Part shown: piece after piece, positions 1 to 8,544 of the stretch | Numbering within the stretch: the stretch's first letter is position 1 | Layout of the letters: each line of letters begins with the position of its first letter | Source: DATKEJ01 sp963768715 | GTDB lineage: Bacteria > Bacteroidota > Rhodothermia > Rhodothermales > DATKEJ01 | DNA: 64,000 nt | Assembly: GCA_963768715.1 (NCBI GenBank) | Contig: CAVYJC010000010.1 | Location: forward strand, 310,001-374,000 | Direction: 5' to 3' | The notes under the pieces: generated by a model | What the model was told of the DNA's origin: nothing | What the model saw: only the letters and a program-made list of their open reading frames with translations | Databases searched by the model: none | Program-made: the position numbers and the translations under genes

Positions 1-1
1 C

Positions 2-787
2 AGCCTTGTGGGCGGTTCGGTCGGAGGAACATATCTCGCAGGCGAAGGCCGGTTCGCAAAAGTGAACCTCGGCATTGGAAACAGAGCGCCTGACGTCGCG
101 GAGCTAACCGCGAATGGACCTCTCCGCGAGGTGCGCCGCTTTCTCATAGGGGATGCCGATCTGGATGCTGAATATAGCGTCGAGATGGATGCGACCGTTG
201 GATGGGAATTCCCGGCGGCGACCGTGTCTGCCGGCGCTTTCTACAATAGGATCCTGAATTACACGTACCTGTTCGCCAATGGGGAGTCTATGGAGGACTT
301 TCCGATCTATCTCTACCGCCAGGCGGACGCTGATTTCAAGGGCGGCCACGCCGGCGTAACCCTGCATCCACAGGAGTTGCGCGCCTTGAGTTTCTTTAGC
401 CGCATCGACGTCGTGATGGCCGAGCTCAAAGACTCGCCCGGCTACGATGCACCGATGATACCCGCTTCGCATGTCATCAGCGGCGTGGAGATAAAGGGCG
501 GGGCGATGGGACCGTTCCGGCAGTTGAAGCTCAAGGCCGAAATTGACGCCTACTTGAAGCAGGATCGCGTTCCGCCGTGGGAGATGTCCACCGAGGCTTA
601 TTCACTGGTGAACGTGTCGGTGAACGGCCAGTTACCCTGGGGCGCGCACACTGTACTCATTGGATTGCACGGGCTGAATCTGCTCGACAAGGAGTACATA
701 AGCCACCTTTCTCTCCTGAAACCCGACGGCATTCCGAACATGGGTCGATCCATCACCGTGTCGGCCATGGTGCCGTTCGGCTGGTAA
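2..787 (+). CDS. TonB-dependent receptor, C-terminal part (cut by window start)
   Basis: The frame is open from the window edge, so this is the 3' end of a longer gene; about 261 residues are visible. The sequence alternates short polar and aromatic beta-strands. It carries the RAPDVAEL and L..EYS..MDATVGWE pattern typical of the last strands of TonB-dependent outer-membrane barrels, and it ends in a strand with an aromatic terminal residue (MVPFGW). The family imports siderophores, metals or oligosaccharides using TonB energy. The plug domain and any CarboxypepD-like N-terminus lie outside the window, so the substrate cannot be named. The gene converges on the DMT transporter 16 bases away. 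Confidence 0.8.
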   Translation, partial: SLVGGSVGGTYLAGEGRFAKVNLGIGNRAPDVAELTANGPLREVRRFLIGDADLDAEYSVEMDATVGWEFPAATVSAGAFYNRILNYTYLFANGESMEDFPIYLYRQADADFKGGHAGVTLHPQELRALSFFSRIDVVMAELKDSPGYDAPMIPASHVISGVEIKGGAMGPFRQLKLKAEIDAYLKQDRVPPWEMSTEAYSLVNVSVNGQLPWGAHTVLIGLHGLNLLDKEYISHLSLLKPDGIPNMGRSITVSAMVPFGW

Positions 788-803
788 TCCGGAACCACAA
801 TGC

Positions 804-1697
804 CTACGCACTACCTCGAGAAAGGATGATGGAAACGCCAACCAATAAGAGTCCGCCGACGATCTGCATCGGGGCGAGGACCTTTCCATACGCCACCCAG
901 TCGATGATAACGGCCGACAACGGCCAGAACAGTTCGTAGAGGGTGGCATGGGTAGCGGGGACGTGTTTGAGTCCATAGTAGTAGATGAACACAGCCACGC
1001 TTCCTGTCGAAAGCACGATGACGATGACGTATGTCATCTGCATTCCGGTGAGACTGATCTCAGGCGAGGGAATCGCGAGGAACACAGGTACGGCGAGCAG
1101 CGCTGTCAGGGCGAGACGCAGCGACGTCATCGTGAAGAACGACAAGTTGCGAAGCGCATACTTGCCCAAGACGGTGGAGCTGCCCCAAGCGAAGGCAGCG
1201 CCGAGGGCGAGCAGGGAGGCGGTCAGCCTCGAGTCGCCGACGTGCAAATCCGGCCAGCCCGACTTGAACGTGACGAAGTATCCTCCGAGAATGGCTAGTG
1301 CGGCATAGACCAGGAAACGACGCGTGATGCGTTCACGAAGGAGGACGACGGCGAGAAGGATGGCAAAGATCGGCTGAAACTTCTGCAGCAGTACGACCAC
1401 GGAAAGATCGATATAGCCGACATAGCTGAGAGCCTTGGTATAAAAGAAGGTGCCGAGAAGTCCACCGAAAACGGCGACCCAGAGCACCGATGCCCACCCG
1501 CGCTGGTCCTGCTCACGAATCTCTTTCCAGCCTTTGACGAGAAGGGGGGCGAAGAGAATCGCGCCGAGGGCGTGTTCGAGCAGCACGATGTACATCGATG
1601 AGATGTTCGAGAGGTGCTGGCGAAACAGTCCGTCCAGACTCCAGAGTATGGCCGCCCCGACGATGGCGAGAGATGGCAGGGCTCGGCTCGGCCTCAT
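804..1697 (-). CDS. DMT-superfamily (EamA) transporter
   Basis: About 297 residues with roughly ten hydrophobic segments arranged as two EamA repeats, the usual length for this family of inner-membrane metabolite exporters. The first repeat starts at LAIVGAAILWSLDGLFRQ and the second at LTASLLALGAAFAWGSSTVLGKYAL. I chose the ATG at 1697; a GTG at 1706 overlaps the fabG stop codon and would add three residues. Its position directly after fabG suggests cotranscription with the fatty acid operon, in the place where acpP often sits. The transported compound is unknown. Confidence 0.85.
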   Translation of the reverse strand: MRPSRALPSLAIVGAAILWSLDGLFRQHLSNISSMYIVLLEHALGAILFAPLLVKGWKEIREQDQRGWASVLWVAVFGGLLGTFFYTKALSYVGYIDLSVVVLLQKFQPIFAILLAVVLLRERITRRFLVYAALAILGGYFVTFKSGWPDLHVGDSRLTASLLALGAAFAWGSSTVLGKYALRNLSFFTMTSLRLALTALLAVPVFLAIPSPEISLTGMQMTYVIVIVLSTGSVAVFIYYYGLKHVPATHATLYELFWPLSAVIIDWVAYGKVLAPMQIVGGLLLVGVSIILSRGSA

Positions 1698-1705
1698 AGG
1701 CGGCA

Positions 1706-2449
1706 CTACATGTAAAGGCCGCCGTTCACGTGGAGAACGTGCCCGGTGATGTAATCGGATGCGTTGCTTGCAAGGAAGAGGGCGGTTTCTGCAATCTCAT
1801 CGGGCCGGGCGGCCCGACCCATCGGCACGGCGTCGAGCATCGCCTGTCTCGCGGACTCAGGCATGGCGCTCGTCATCTCGGTATCGACATAGCCCGGCGA
1901 CAGCACATTGACCGAAACCCCCCGACCGGCCAGCTCGCGCGCCAGACTCTTCGAAAAACCGATGATGCCGGCTTTGGAAGCGGCGTAGTTCGCTTGGCCT
2001 GGATTCCCGGAGGAGCCGACCACCGACGAAAGATTCACAACCTTGCCACTCCGCTGCTTCATCATGGGCCGGTAAGCTGCCTTGCAGAAGTTGAATACGC
2101 TCTTCAGGTTCGTGTCGATGACGGAATCCCAGTCGGCCTCATTCATGCGGATGAGAAGATTGTCCCGCGTAATGCCCGCGTTGTTCACGAGTACGTCGAG
2201 GTGTCCCCACGTATCCATGACCTGCGCTACGACTTGATCGGCCGCTTCGAAGGATGCTCCGTCGGCCTGGATGGCCAGCACCTCCACTCCACTTGAACGG
2301 ACATTTGCGGCCACTTCCTCGGCAGCCGCCGCCGAGGAGATGAACGTGAACGCGATGTTGGCCCCAGCCTGGGCAAATCGTTCGACGATGGCCCTGCCAA
2401 TTCCACGAGTCCCACCGGTCACCAGCGCCGTCTTTCCAGTCAATTCCAT
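1706..2449 (-). CDS. fabG: 3-oxoacyl-[acyl-carrier-protein] reductase FabG
   Basis: A 247-residue short-chain dehydrogenase that performs the NADPH-dependent reduction of 3-oxoacyl-ACP in fatty acid elongation. The Rossmann motif TGGTRGIG is at residues 11-18, NNAG at 89-92, and the catalytic Ser142, Tyr155 and Lys159 lie in LSSVVGSSGNPGQANYAASK. Length and the C-terminal GHVLHVNGGLYM match FabG closely. It follows fabD by 18 bases and lies in the rpmF-plsX-fabH-fabD-fabG order that is common in bacteria. Confidence 0.97.
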   Translation of the reverse strand: MELTGKTALVTGGTRGIGRAIVERFAQAGANIAFTFISSAAAAEEVAANVRSSGVEVLAIQADGASFEAADQVVAQVMDTWGHLDVLVNNAGITRDNLLIRMNEADWDSVIDTNLKSVFNFCKAAYRPMMKQRSGKVVNLSSVVGSSGNPGQANYAASKAGIIGFSKSLARELAGRGVSVNVLSPGYVDTEMTSAMPESARQAMLDAVPMGRAARPDEIAETALFLASNASDYITGHVLHVNGGLYM

Positions 2450-2467
2450 AATTCTCGTCGTTGCAGG

Positions 2468-3406
2468 CTACTGTACAATTGAGTCAAGCTCGGCGGCGGT
2501 GCCGACCGTCACGGCATCGGCGTCGCGTCCGATCGTACGCTTGACGAGGCCGGAAAGAACTTTCCCCGCCCCGACTTCCACAAATCGTACCACCTCGTCG
2601 CGCTGCATGTGCAGCAACGTCTGGCTCCACTTGACCGGTGCGGTCAACTGATCCAGAAGGGCGTTGCGAATCTCGGCTGGATCCGTCGTCGGCTCGGCCG
2701 TGACGTTCAGATAGACGGGACAGGAAGGGGCAGCGATCGTGAGATTCTCCAGTGCGGCAGCCAGACCTTCACGCGCGTAGGCCATGAGCGGGGAATGGAA
2801 GGCACCACTGACGGGCAGCGGGATGACCCTCTTCGCGCCATGCTCTGAGGCCACGGTCATCGCACGTTCTACGGCCGCCCCGTCACCGGAAATCACGATT
2901 TGTCCGGGAGCGTTATAGTTGGCCGGCTGGACGACCTCTGTCTCGGTGGAAGCGGCGGTACAGATATCGACGACGGCCTCGTTTTCAACACCGAGCACGG
3001 CGGCCATCGCACCCGGTCGCCGGATGCCGGCTTCGGCCATAAGCTGACCACGCAACCGAACGATACGCAGGCCGTCTTCGAATGAGAGAGCGGCGGCGGC
3101 GCACAGGGCTGAATATTCACCCAGGGAGTGTCCGGCCACGACGTCCGGACGTAATCCCCGCTCGGTCAACACGGCATTCACGGCCATGCTGTGCACGAAG
3201 AGTGCGGGCTGGGTGACGTCGGTCTGGCGCAGGCGCTCCTCGTCGAGCTCCGGCTGGCCGGTTCCGAACATGATCTCCGTGAGGGGAATGCCGAGGATCG
3301 AATCCGCGGCTTCGAGCACGCGCTTGGCGGCGCCGACCGAGAGAAGATCGGCGGCCATACCGACGTATTGGGAGCCCTGTCCCGGAAAGAGAAAGGAGGT
3401 CTTCAT
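2468..3406 (-). CDS. fabD: Malonyl-CoA:ACP transacylase FabD
   Basis: 312 residues, the full family length. It transfers malonyl from CoA to acyl carrier protein. Visible motifs are the GQGSQ loop at residues 9-13, the nucleophile Ser94 in GHSLGE, the substrate-binding arginine in RLRGQLM near residue 119, and the catalytic histidine in SGAFHSPLM near residue 204. The gene sits between fabH (20-base gap) and fabG on the same strand. Confidence 0.97.
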   Translation of the reverse strand: MKTSFLFPGQGSQYVGMAADLLSVGAAKRVLEAADSILGIPLTEIMFGTGQPELDEERLRQTDVTQPALFVHSMAVNAVLTERGLRPDVVAGHSLGEYSALCAAAALSFEDGLRIVRLRGQLMAEAGIRRPGAMAAVLGVENEAVVDICTAASTETEVVQPANYNAPGQIVISGDGAAVERAMTVASEHGAKRVIPLPVSGAFHSPLMAYAREGLAAALENLTIAAPSCPVYLNVTAEPTTDPAEIRNALLDQLTAPVKWSQTLLHMQRDEVVRFVEVGAGKVLSGLVKRTIGRDADAVTVGTAAELDSIVQ

Positions 3407-3426
3407 ATCCAGCCGGGGGATTCAGA

Positions 3427-4464
3427 TCAGGCGTGTCCTTCCGCAAGTTCGGCGGTGCTTTCCGGGACCCTGGTGCCGTCGTACGCCCATTTCACGTAGA
3501 TCGCGCCCCAGGTAAATCCGCCGCCGAAGGAACTCAGAATCAGGTTGTCGCCTTCGCGGAGTTCCTTCTCCCAGTCATAAAGGCAGAGCGGGATCGTCGC
3601 AGCCGTCGTATTGCCATAGTGTTCGATATTGAGCATCACTTTGTCCATCGTGATGCCCATTCGTCTTGCCGTGGCGTCGATAATTCGTTGATTCGCCTGG
3701 TGAGGCACTAGATAGCGAATGTCGTCGCCTGTCAGGCCATTTCGGTGCATTATTTCCTCGGAGACCCCTGCCATGCCTTCGACGGCAACCTTGAAGACGG
3801 CCCGGCCTTCCTGGAAGAGGTGGTGCATCCGCTTGTCGATGGTCTCGTGAGTGGGAGGATGGAGGCTGCCGCCCGCGAGCATGCACAGGCTTTCCCAGTT
3901 GTTGCCGTCGCTATACTCGAGGCTGTCGATGATACCGGCTCCGTTTTCGGACGGCTCCAGCACGACGGCCCCCGCCCCGTCGCCGAAGAGGATGCAGGTG
4001 TTACGGTCGGTGTAATCGACGATGCTGCTCATCTTGTCGGCCCCGATCACGAGCACGCAATCGTGTTTCCCTGACTCGATGAAACGTGCGCCTGTTGACA
4101 AGGCGAACAAAAACCCGCTGCATGCGGCGGAGAGATCAAACGCCCACGACGTGGCGTGAATCCCGAGCTGCTGCTGCACGAGACAGCCGGTGGCGGGGAA
4201 GAGCATATCGGGCGTCACAGTGGCGACAATGATGAGATCGACCTGTTCGGGCGAGAGGCCGCGCTTGGCCAGCGCTTCCTTCGCGGCCGCGGTAGCCATG
4301 AACGAGGTGGCCTTGTCGGGATCTCGCAGGATGCGCCGTTCGCGGATCCCCGTGCGCGTGCGAATCCACTCGTCGCTTGTATCCACCAACTTTTCGAGAT
4401 CGAAGTTAGTCAGACGATCTTCGGGCAGGTAGTGTCCGACGGATGTGATAGCCGCAAGCCTCAT
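3427..4464 (-). CDS. fabH: 3-oxoacyl-ACP synthase III FabH
   Basis: 345 residues. It condenses acetyl-CoA or a branched acyl-CoA with malonyl-ACP to start fatty acid synthesis. The catalytic triad can be read as Cys115 in SAACSGF, His255 in VPHQANQR and Asn285 in HYGNTTAAT. The start overlaps the plsX stop by four bases (ATGA), which indicates translational coupling. The C-terminal tail of about 18 residues after KWAYDG is slightly longer than in the enteric enzyme. Confidence 0.97.
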   Translation of the reverse strand: MRLAAITSVGHYLPEDRLTNFDLEKLVDTSDEWIRTRTGIRERRILRDPDKATSFMATAAAKEALAKRGLSPEQVDLIIVATVTPDMLFPATGCLVQQQLGIHATSWAFDLSAACSGFLFALSTGARFIESGKHDCVLVIGADKMSSIVDYTDRNTCILFGDGAGAVVLEPSENGAGIIDSLEYSDGNNWESLCMLAGGSLHPPTHETIDKRMHHLFQEGRAVFKVAVEGMAGVSEEIMHRNGLTGDDIRYLVPHQANQRIIDATARRMGITMDKVMLNIEHYGNTTAATIPLCLYDWEKELREGDNLILSSFGGGFTWGAIYVKWAYDGTRVPESTAELAEGHA

Positions 4465-5507
4465 TGCTGCGTGTCCGTACCCGCGGTGTTGGGCGCGTCG
4501 GCGCTTTCTCGCGCGACCGCCTGGGCGATTGATTCGCTGACACCTGTCTTTGCCATCTCGGCGCCGGCAACGATGAGTCTTTGGATAGCCTTGGCCGAGG
4601 ATCCTCCATGGCCGATCAGCACATTGCCCTTGATACCCAGGAGCGGAGCGCCGCCGTATTCCTCATAATTGAATTGCTTCTGAACCGTGCCGACGACGCG
4701 CGCGACAGTCGCCCGCTCGTCCCACGTCAGATTGAGCCGCTGAACCTCGGTTTTCAACATCTCGACAAGAACGGCCGAGACACTTTCTCCGAGTTTCAGA
4801 ATGATATTGCCGACAAAGCCGTCACAGACGACGACATCGGCGGCGTGGTGCATGAGATCGCGCCCCTCGATGTTGCCCACGAAGTTGATTCCGTTCACCT
4901 TCTCGAGAAGCTTGTACGCTTCCTTGGTGAGGTCATCGCCTTTGCTGGGTTCCTCACCAACGTTCAGGAGAGCAACTCGGGGTTCGTCGCGATGGTGGAT
5001 AAGGTTCATGTAGATCGAACCCATCTGACCGAACTGGGCGAGATGCTCAGGCCGGCAGTTCACGTTGGCGCCGACATCAACCACAATACAGAAACTCTCG
5101 AGCGTCGGATACGGGCCGGCGATTGCCGGACGCGGAACGCCCGGAAGACGACCCAGAATAAACGCTGAGGCAGCCATCACAGCGCCAGTATTTCCAGCGC
5201 TTACGAAACAATCGGCCTTACCCTCGCGCACGAGTCCGAGGCCAATATGAATAGACGACTTCGTTTTGGTCTTTACCGCCGAGGCGGGGGATTCCGCCAT
5301 CCCGATCACGTCGGGTGCGTCGACAACGTGGATCCCTTTGGGAAGATCGCCGGCAGGCCCGAACGCATTCTTGACCGTTTCCTGCGGGCCGAGCAACAGG
5401 ACCTCGATCTGGTCTCCCTGCTGTCTAACGGCCTCGATGGCGCCCTCCACTACGACGTCGGGAGCGTTATCTCCCCCCATTGCGTCGATTGCTACTCGGA
5501 AAGCCAT
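4461..5507 (-). CDS. plsX: Phosphate acyltransferase PlsX
   Basis: 348 residues from the ATG that gives MAFRVAIDAMGGDNAP, the conserved PlsX N-terminus; the reading frame extends 15 codons further upstream without family similarity. The enzyme makes acyl-phosphate from acyl-ACP for phosphatidic acid synthesis. Further signatures are ASAVKTKTKSSIHIGL, FVSAGNTGAVMA and GFVGNIILKLGES. It overlaps fabH by four bases and follows rpmF by 85 bases. Confidence 0.96.
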   Translation of the reverse strand: MAFRVAIDAMGGDNAPDVVVEGAIEAVRQQGDQIEVLLLGPQETVKNAFGPAGDLPKGIHVVDAPDVIGMAESPASAVKTKTKSSIHIGLGLVREGKADCFVSAGNTGAVMAASAFILGRLPGVPRPAIAGPYPTLESFCIVVDVGANVNCRPEHLAQFGQMGSIYMNLIHHRDEPRVALLNVGEEPSKGDDLTKEAYKLLEKVNGINFVGNIEGRDLMHHAADVVVCDGFVGNIILKLGESVSAVLVEMLKTEVQRLNLTWDERATVARVVGTVQKQFNYEEYGGAPLLGIKGNVLIGHGGSSAKAIQRLIVAGAEMAKTGVSESIAQAVARESADAPNTAGTDTQQ

Positions 5508-5592
5508 GGATATTACTTGACGTGTTTGCCCGGGTGAAACCTGACGGCCCACCTCGACCCTGCGTCGACGTTTGGAGCCTCAGGCGTCCGGA

Positions 5593-5781
5593 TTATCCCA
5601 AATCAGCAGCCTCTATCACGGGGCGACCGCGGTAGTAGCCGCACGTGGGACAAGCCCGGTGCATAAGTTTCGCCGATCCGCAGTGATCGCAACTCGCGAT
5701 CTGGGGTGTCTCCTTCACCTTGTACTGCGCCCGGCGCTTCGCCGTACGCGACTTGGAGTGCTTTCTCTTGGGGTTCGCCAT
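5593..5781 (-). CDS. rpmF: 50S ribosomal protein L32
   Basis: 62 residues beginning MANPKRKHSKSRTAKRRA, the L32 N-terminus. It has a zinc ribbon formed by Cys31, Cys34, Cys44 and Cys47 (CDHC and CPTC). It lies between the DUF177 gene and plsX, the standard context in which L32 is cotranscribed with lipid genes. Confidence 0.97.
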   Translation of the reverse strand: MANPKRKHSKSRTAKRRAQYKVKETPQIASCDHCGSAKLMHRACPTCGYYRGRPVIEAADLG

Positions 5782-5855
5782 GATATCGGGAATGTCTATT
5801 TCTTCGTAGCCACAAACTTTTAAGATACGGAAAACCCAATTTCAAACGAAACGAT

Positions 5856-6341
5856 CTAGGATCCCGTTTTCAGCTTTCGGAGAGCTTCCCATCTCGGATC
5901 GATCGCCTCGGCATCGTCGGCGGGTCCGCCGAACTCAAGCTGCAGCTCCGCGTCGCGCGCCGCGGGGGCCACTTTTCGCAATGGGATCGAGAGCAGGAGC
6001 GTATCCCGAACCATTTCGGTTATGTCAAGGGACCTGGCGGATGGATCAAGCAGCACGATCGTATCGTCGTCGGCCACGATCTCGCCGGGGTCTTCCGTAA
6101 ACAGGACGGTGAATTCTCCCCCAACCGATTCCGTGAACGGTTCGAGCGTGCGGTCACAAATGAGTACCGCGTCAGCCTTCGCGTCGATCCGACACAGGAT
6201 CTGGCGATCCCCTATGTCGAGCCGAACGCTCGTCTCAATCGAGGAAAATGTCTCCGGATCCAGGTCCAGGCTCTCTGCCGTGGGGTTGAGAACGATTTCG
6301 TGCAGGCCGTCTGAGAGCGTTGATATGTCGACATAGATCAT
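5856..6341 (-). CDS. DUF177 (YceD-like) protein
   Basis: About 161 residues from the ATG giving MIYVDISTLSDGLHEI; the reading frame continues about 60 codons upstream into the origin region with no family resemblance, so I reject that extension. It has the DUF177 pattern: a beta-rich first half, a single Cys in LICDRTLEPF followed by the conserved FTVLFTED strand, then the acidic stretch DDDTIVLLDPSARSLDITEMVRD and a C-terminal DPRWEALRKL motif. The family is almost always encoded directly before rpmF, as here. In other bacteria and plastids it has been linked to 23S rRNA maturation; the role here is inferred from that. Confidence 0.88.
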   Translation of the reverse strand: MIYVDISTLSDGLHEIVLNPTAESLDLDPETFSSIETSVRLDIGDRQILCRIDAKADAVLICDRTLEPFTESVGGEFTVLFTEDPGEIVADDDTIVLLDPSARSLDITEMVRDTLLLSIPLRKVAPAARDAELQLEFGGPADDAEAIDPRWEALRKLKTGS

Positions 6342-6658
6342 AGTGGTCGCCTCCCGAATCGTTTGCCGCAAGAATATGGGAAGGTACGATGCAGATGGAT
6401 TTTTCGTTTCTTTTGCCTCCGTTTTTTGCCAATCGAACGACCCTCCCAGAGACGCCCGCCGTGAGCCCGAAGCGAGATCGGGTGAGGATGCAAAATGAGT
6501 CCGAAAACGGCGTGATTTCAGCTTGACCAAGAGGATGGGATTGGTTAGAATGGAATCCCGGCTGTTGGGCTTTGGGACCGCCAGGGAAAGCCCGAAAGCA
6601 CTTCTTTTTTCTTGCCTGCACCGCCCCTTCAGTTAGGACGGTCTTAGTGTTGATAAGG

Positions 6659-6667
6659 TGTGCATAA
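6659..6667 (-). promoter_or_regulatory. DnaA box
   Basis: TTATGCACA on the minus strand fits the TTATNCACA consensus exactly. Confidence 0.5.
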
Positions 6668-6842
6668 GTTTGCGGCCGGAATGCTGTTCGGAATTTTCCG
6701 GAGAGAAATATCAGTGCTCTTCTGAAGGGAAAGGTTGATAAGTCAGCCAGATTGCCTCTTAAGTGCTTGATTTTTAATAGTTAATATTCTGTGGGAAATC
6801 TGTTGACTTCGGTCGCCCGTTTCTATTCCGTTTGGGGCAAGG

Positions 6843-6851
6843 TTTTCCACA
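6843..6851 (+). promoter_or_regulatory. DnaA box-like site
   Basis: TTTTCCACA has one mismatch to TTATCCACA. Confidence 0.4.
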
Positions 6852-6887
6852 ATTCGGCAATCCCGTCTAGAGAGAGGCAGGCACGGT

Positions 6888-6896
6888 TGTGGACAA
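6888..6896 (-). promoter_or_regulatory. DnaA box-like site
   Basis: TTGTCCACA on the minus strand has one mismatch to TTATCCACA, about 90 bases before the dnaA start. It may also serve dnaA autoregulation. Confidence 0.4.
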
Positions 6897-6986
6897 GTCG
6901 TGGATTTCGTGCGTTTAGCGTGAAAATGTTTCTCCCTCTTGTCGGGTTCATGCGGTTGTTTCGCGAGGGGCAGGTAGGATAAATCC

Positions 6987-8510
6987 ATGAGCTTGGAGCA
7001 GTCACCTGCGTTGGTCTGGGATAGGTGTCTCGACATCATAAGGGACAACATCAGCAGACAGAGTTTTAAGACCTGGTTTGAGCCCCTCCGACCGGTCCGA
7101 TTGATCGAGGACGGCGGCTTTCGAAAACTCACGGTTCAGCTTCCGAGCCAATTCTACTATGAGTGGCTTGAGGAGCATTATTTCGCGCTGATTCGAAAGA
7201 CGATCACGAAGGTGCTCGGTTCGCAGGGCCGGCTCTACTACGAAGTCGTAATCGAAAAAGAGGACATGGAAGGTCAGGCCGCCACGTCTGTCCACCTACC
7301 GGCCAACGCCGGCTCCCACCAGCCGCCCGCACCGTCGCCGCAACCCCCCAGGGTCGGCTCCGTGGGGAGTCCACGCGAGCGCTCGACAGAGTTTTCGGAA
7401 TTCGACAGCGGCCACCAGACAACGGGCTCGTCATCGACCAGCCCGTTCGTTGCGCCCGGACTCGTTCAGAACAAGATCGATAGCCGACTGAACCCGAACT
7501 ATACCTTCGATCGGTTCATCGAAGGCGACGGCAACCGGCTGGCGCGCAGTGCGGCATGGGCAATAGCCCAGCAGCCGGGCGCCACAAGCTTCAATCCGTT
7601 CATGGTATACGGCGGCGTGGGACTCGGAAAGACGCACCTCAATCAGGCTATCGGTAACCACGCCCTGTCGCACAACACGGCGCGTACCGTCTTGTATGTG
7701 TCGAGCGAACGCTTCACTTCGGAATTCGTGCAGGCAATCCAGCACAACCGGTCGTCCGACTTTTCAATGTTTTACCGCAACGTCGATCTCTTGATCGTCG
7801 ACGACGTCCAGTTTTTTGCAGGAAAGGAGAAGACACAGGAAGAATTCTTCCACATCTTCAACGCACTCCATCAGTCCGGTAAACAGATTGTCCTGTCCGG
7901 CGATCGGCCTCCGAGAGAAATCGACGGCATCGAGGAGCGCCTGCTCTCGCGCTTCCAGTGGGGTCTGACCGTAGACATCCAGCCTCCGGATCTCGAGACA
8001 CGCATCGCCATCCTTCAGAACAAGGCGGAAGAGGACGGGATTCAACTCAGCCACGACGTGACTGAGTTCATCGCGCGGCATGTGAAAAGCAACATTCGGG
8101 AGCTCGAAGGCTCGCTGATCCGGCTGCTTGCCTTTTCCTCGCTGAGGCAGAACGAAATCACGCTCGATCTCGCAAAGGAGGTATTGCGCGACCTCATCCG
8201 CGAACCGCAGATTCAACTGACGATTTCAGATATTCAGCGGATTGTTTGCGAGTACTTCGATATTACGGAAGATCAAATTCGTGCTCGAACGCGTAAGCGA
8301 GAGGTGGCGCAGACGCGCCAAGTCGCGATGTATTTCTGCAAGAAGTTGACGAACAACTCACTTAAGACGATCGGTCTTCAGTTTGGAGGCCGGGACCACT
8401 CGACAGTGATCCATGCCTACCAGACCGTTGAGAATCAGATCGAAACAGACAAGAAATTCAGCCAGATGATCGAAGACGTGTCCCAGCGGATTAGCTTGCG
8501 AAGTCGCTGA
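6987..8510 (+). CDS. dnaA: Chromosomal replication initiator DnaA
   Basis: 507 residues. Domain I runs from the start to about residue 95 (ALVWDRCLDIIRDNISRQSF) and is followed by a proline-rich linker to about 160. The AAA+ domain has Walker A GGVGLGKT at 209-216 and Walker B LLIVDDVQFF near 268-277. The DNA-binding domain IV contains TRKREVAQTRQVAMYF and the DnaA signature GGRDHSTVIHA near 467-477. DnaA binds boxes at oriC and opens the duplex. In the sensor segment the residues read GDRPPREIDGIEERLLSRF, where many homologues have SDRPP and a lysine-leucine pair. Confidence 0.98.
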   Translation: MSLEQSPALVWDRCLDIIRDNISRQSFKTWFEPLRPVRLIEDGGFRKLTVQLPSQFYYEWLEEHYFALIRKTITKVLGSQGRLYYEVVIEKEDMEGQAATSVHLPANAGSHQPPAPSPQPPRVGSVGSPRERSTEFSEFDSGHQTTGSSSTSPFVAPGLVQNKIDSRLNPNYTFDRFIEGDGNRLARSAAWAIAQQPGATSFNPFMVYGGVGLGKTHLNQAIGNHALSHNTARTVLYVSSERFTSEFVQAIQHNRSSDFSMFYRNVDLLIVDDVQFFAGKEKTQEEFFHIFNALHQSGKQIVLSGDRPPREIDGIEERLLSRFQWGLTVDIQPPDLETRIAILQNKAEEDGIQLSHDVTEFIARHVKSNIRELEGSLIRLLAFSSLRQNEITLDLAKEVLRDLIREPQIQLTISDIQRIVCEYFDITEDQIRARTRKREVAQTRQVAMYFCKKLTNNSLKTIGLQFGGRDHSTVIHAYQTVENQIETDKKFSQMIEDVSQRISLRSR

Positions 8511-8544
8511 CGGCATAGAAATCGACCAACCAGCAGCCAAAGCC

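Larger units (their letters stand above)
6640..6960. other. Probable chromosomal replication origin (oriC)
   Basis: The 645-base gap between the DUF177 gene and dnaA has no credible gene. Its right half holds three close matches to the DnaA box: TGTGCATAA at 6659-6667 (a TTATNCACA match on the minus strand), TTTTCCACA at 6843-6851 and TGTGGACAA at 6888-6896. There is an AT-rich stretch at about 6765-6790 that could unwind first. Position directly upstream of dnaA-dnaN is the classical place for oriC. No strand-bias calculation was possible, so the call rests on boxes and context. Confidence 0.6.

Noticed and set aside
6342..6530. N-terminal extension of the DUF177 protein
   Set aside because: Basic, low-complexity sequence reaching into the origin region; family starts at MIYVDIS.
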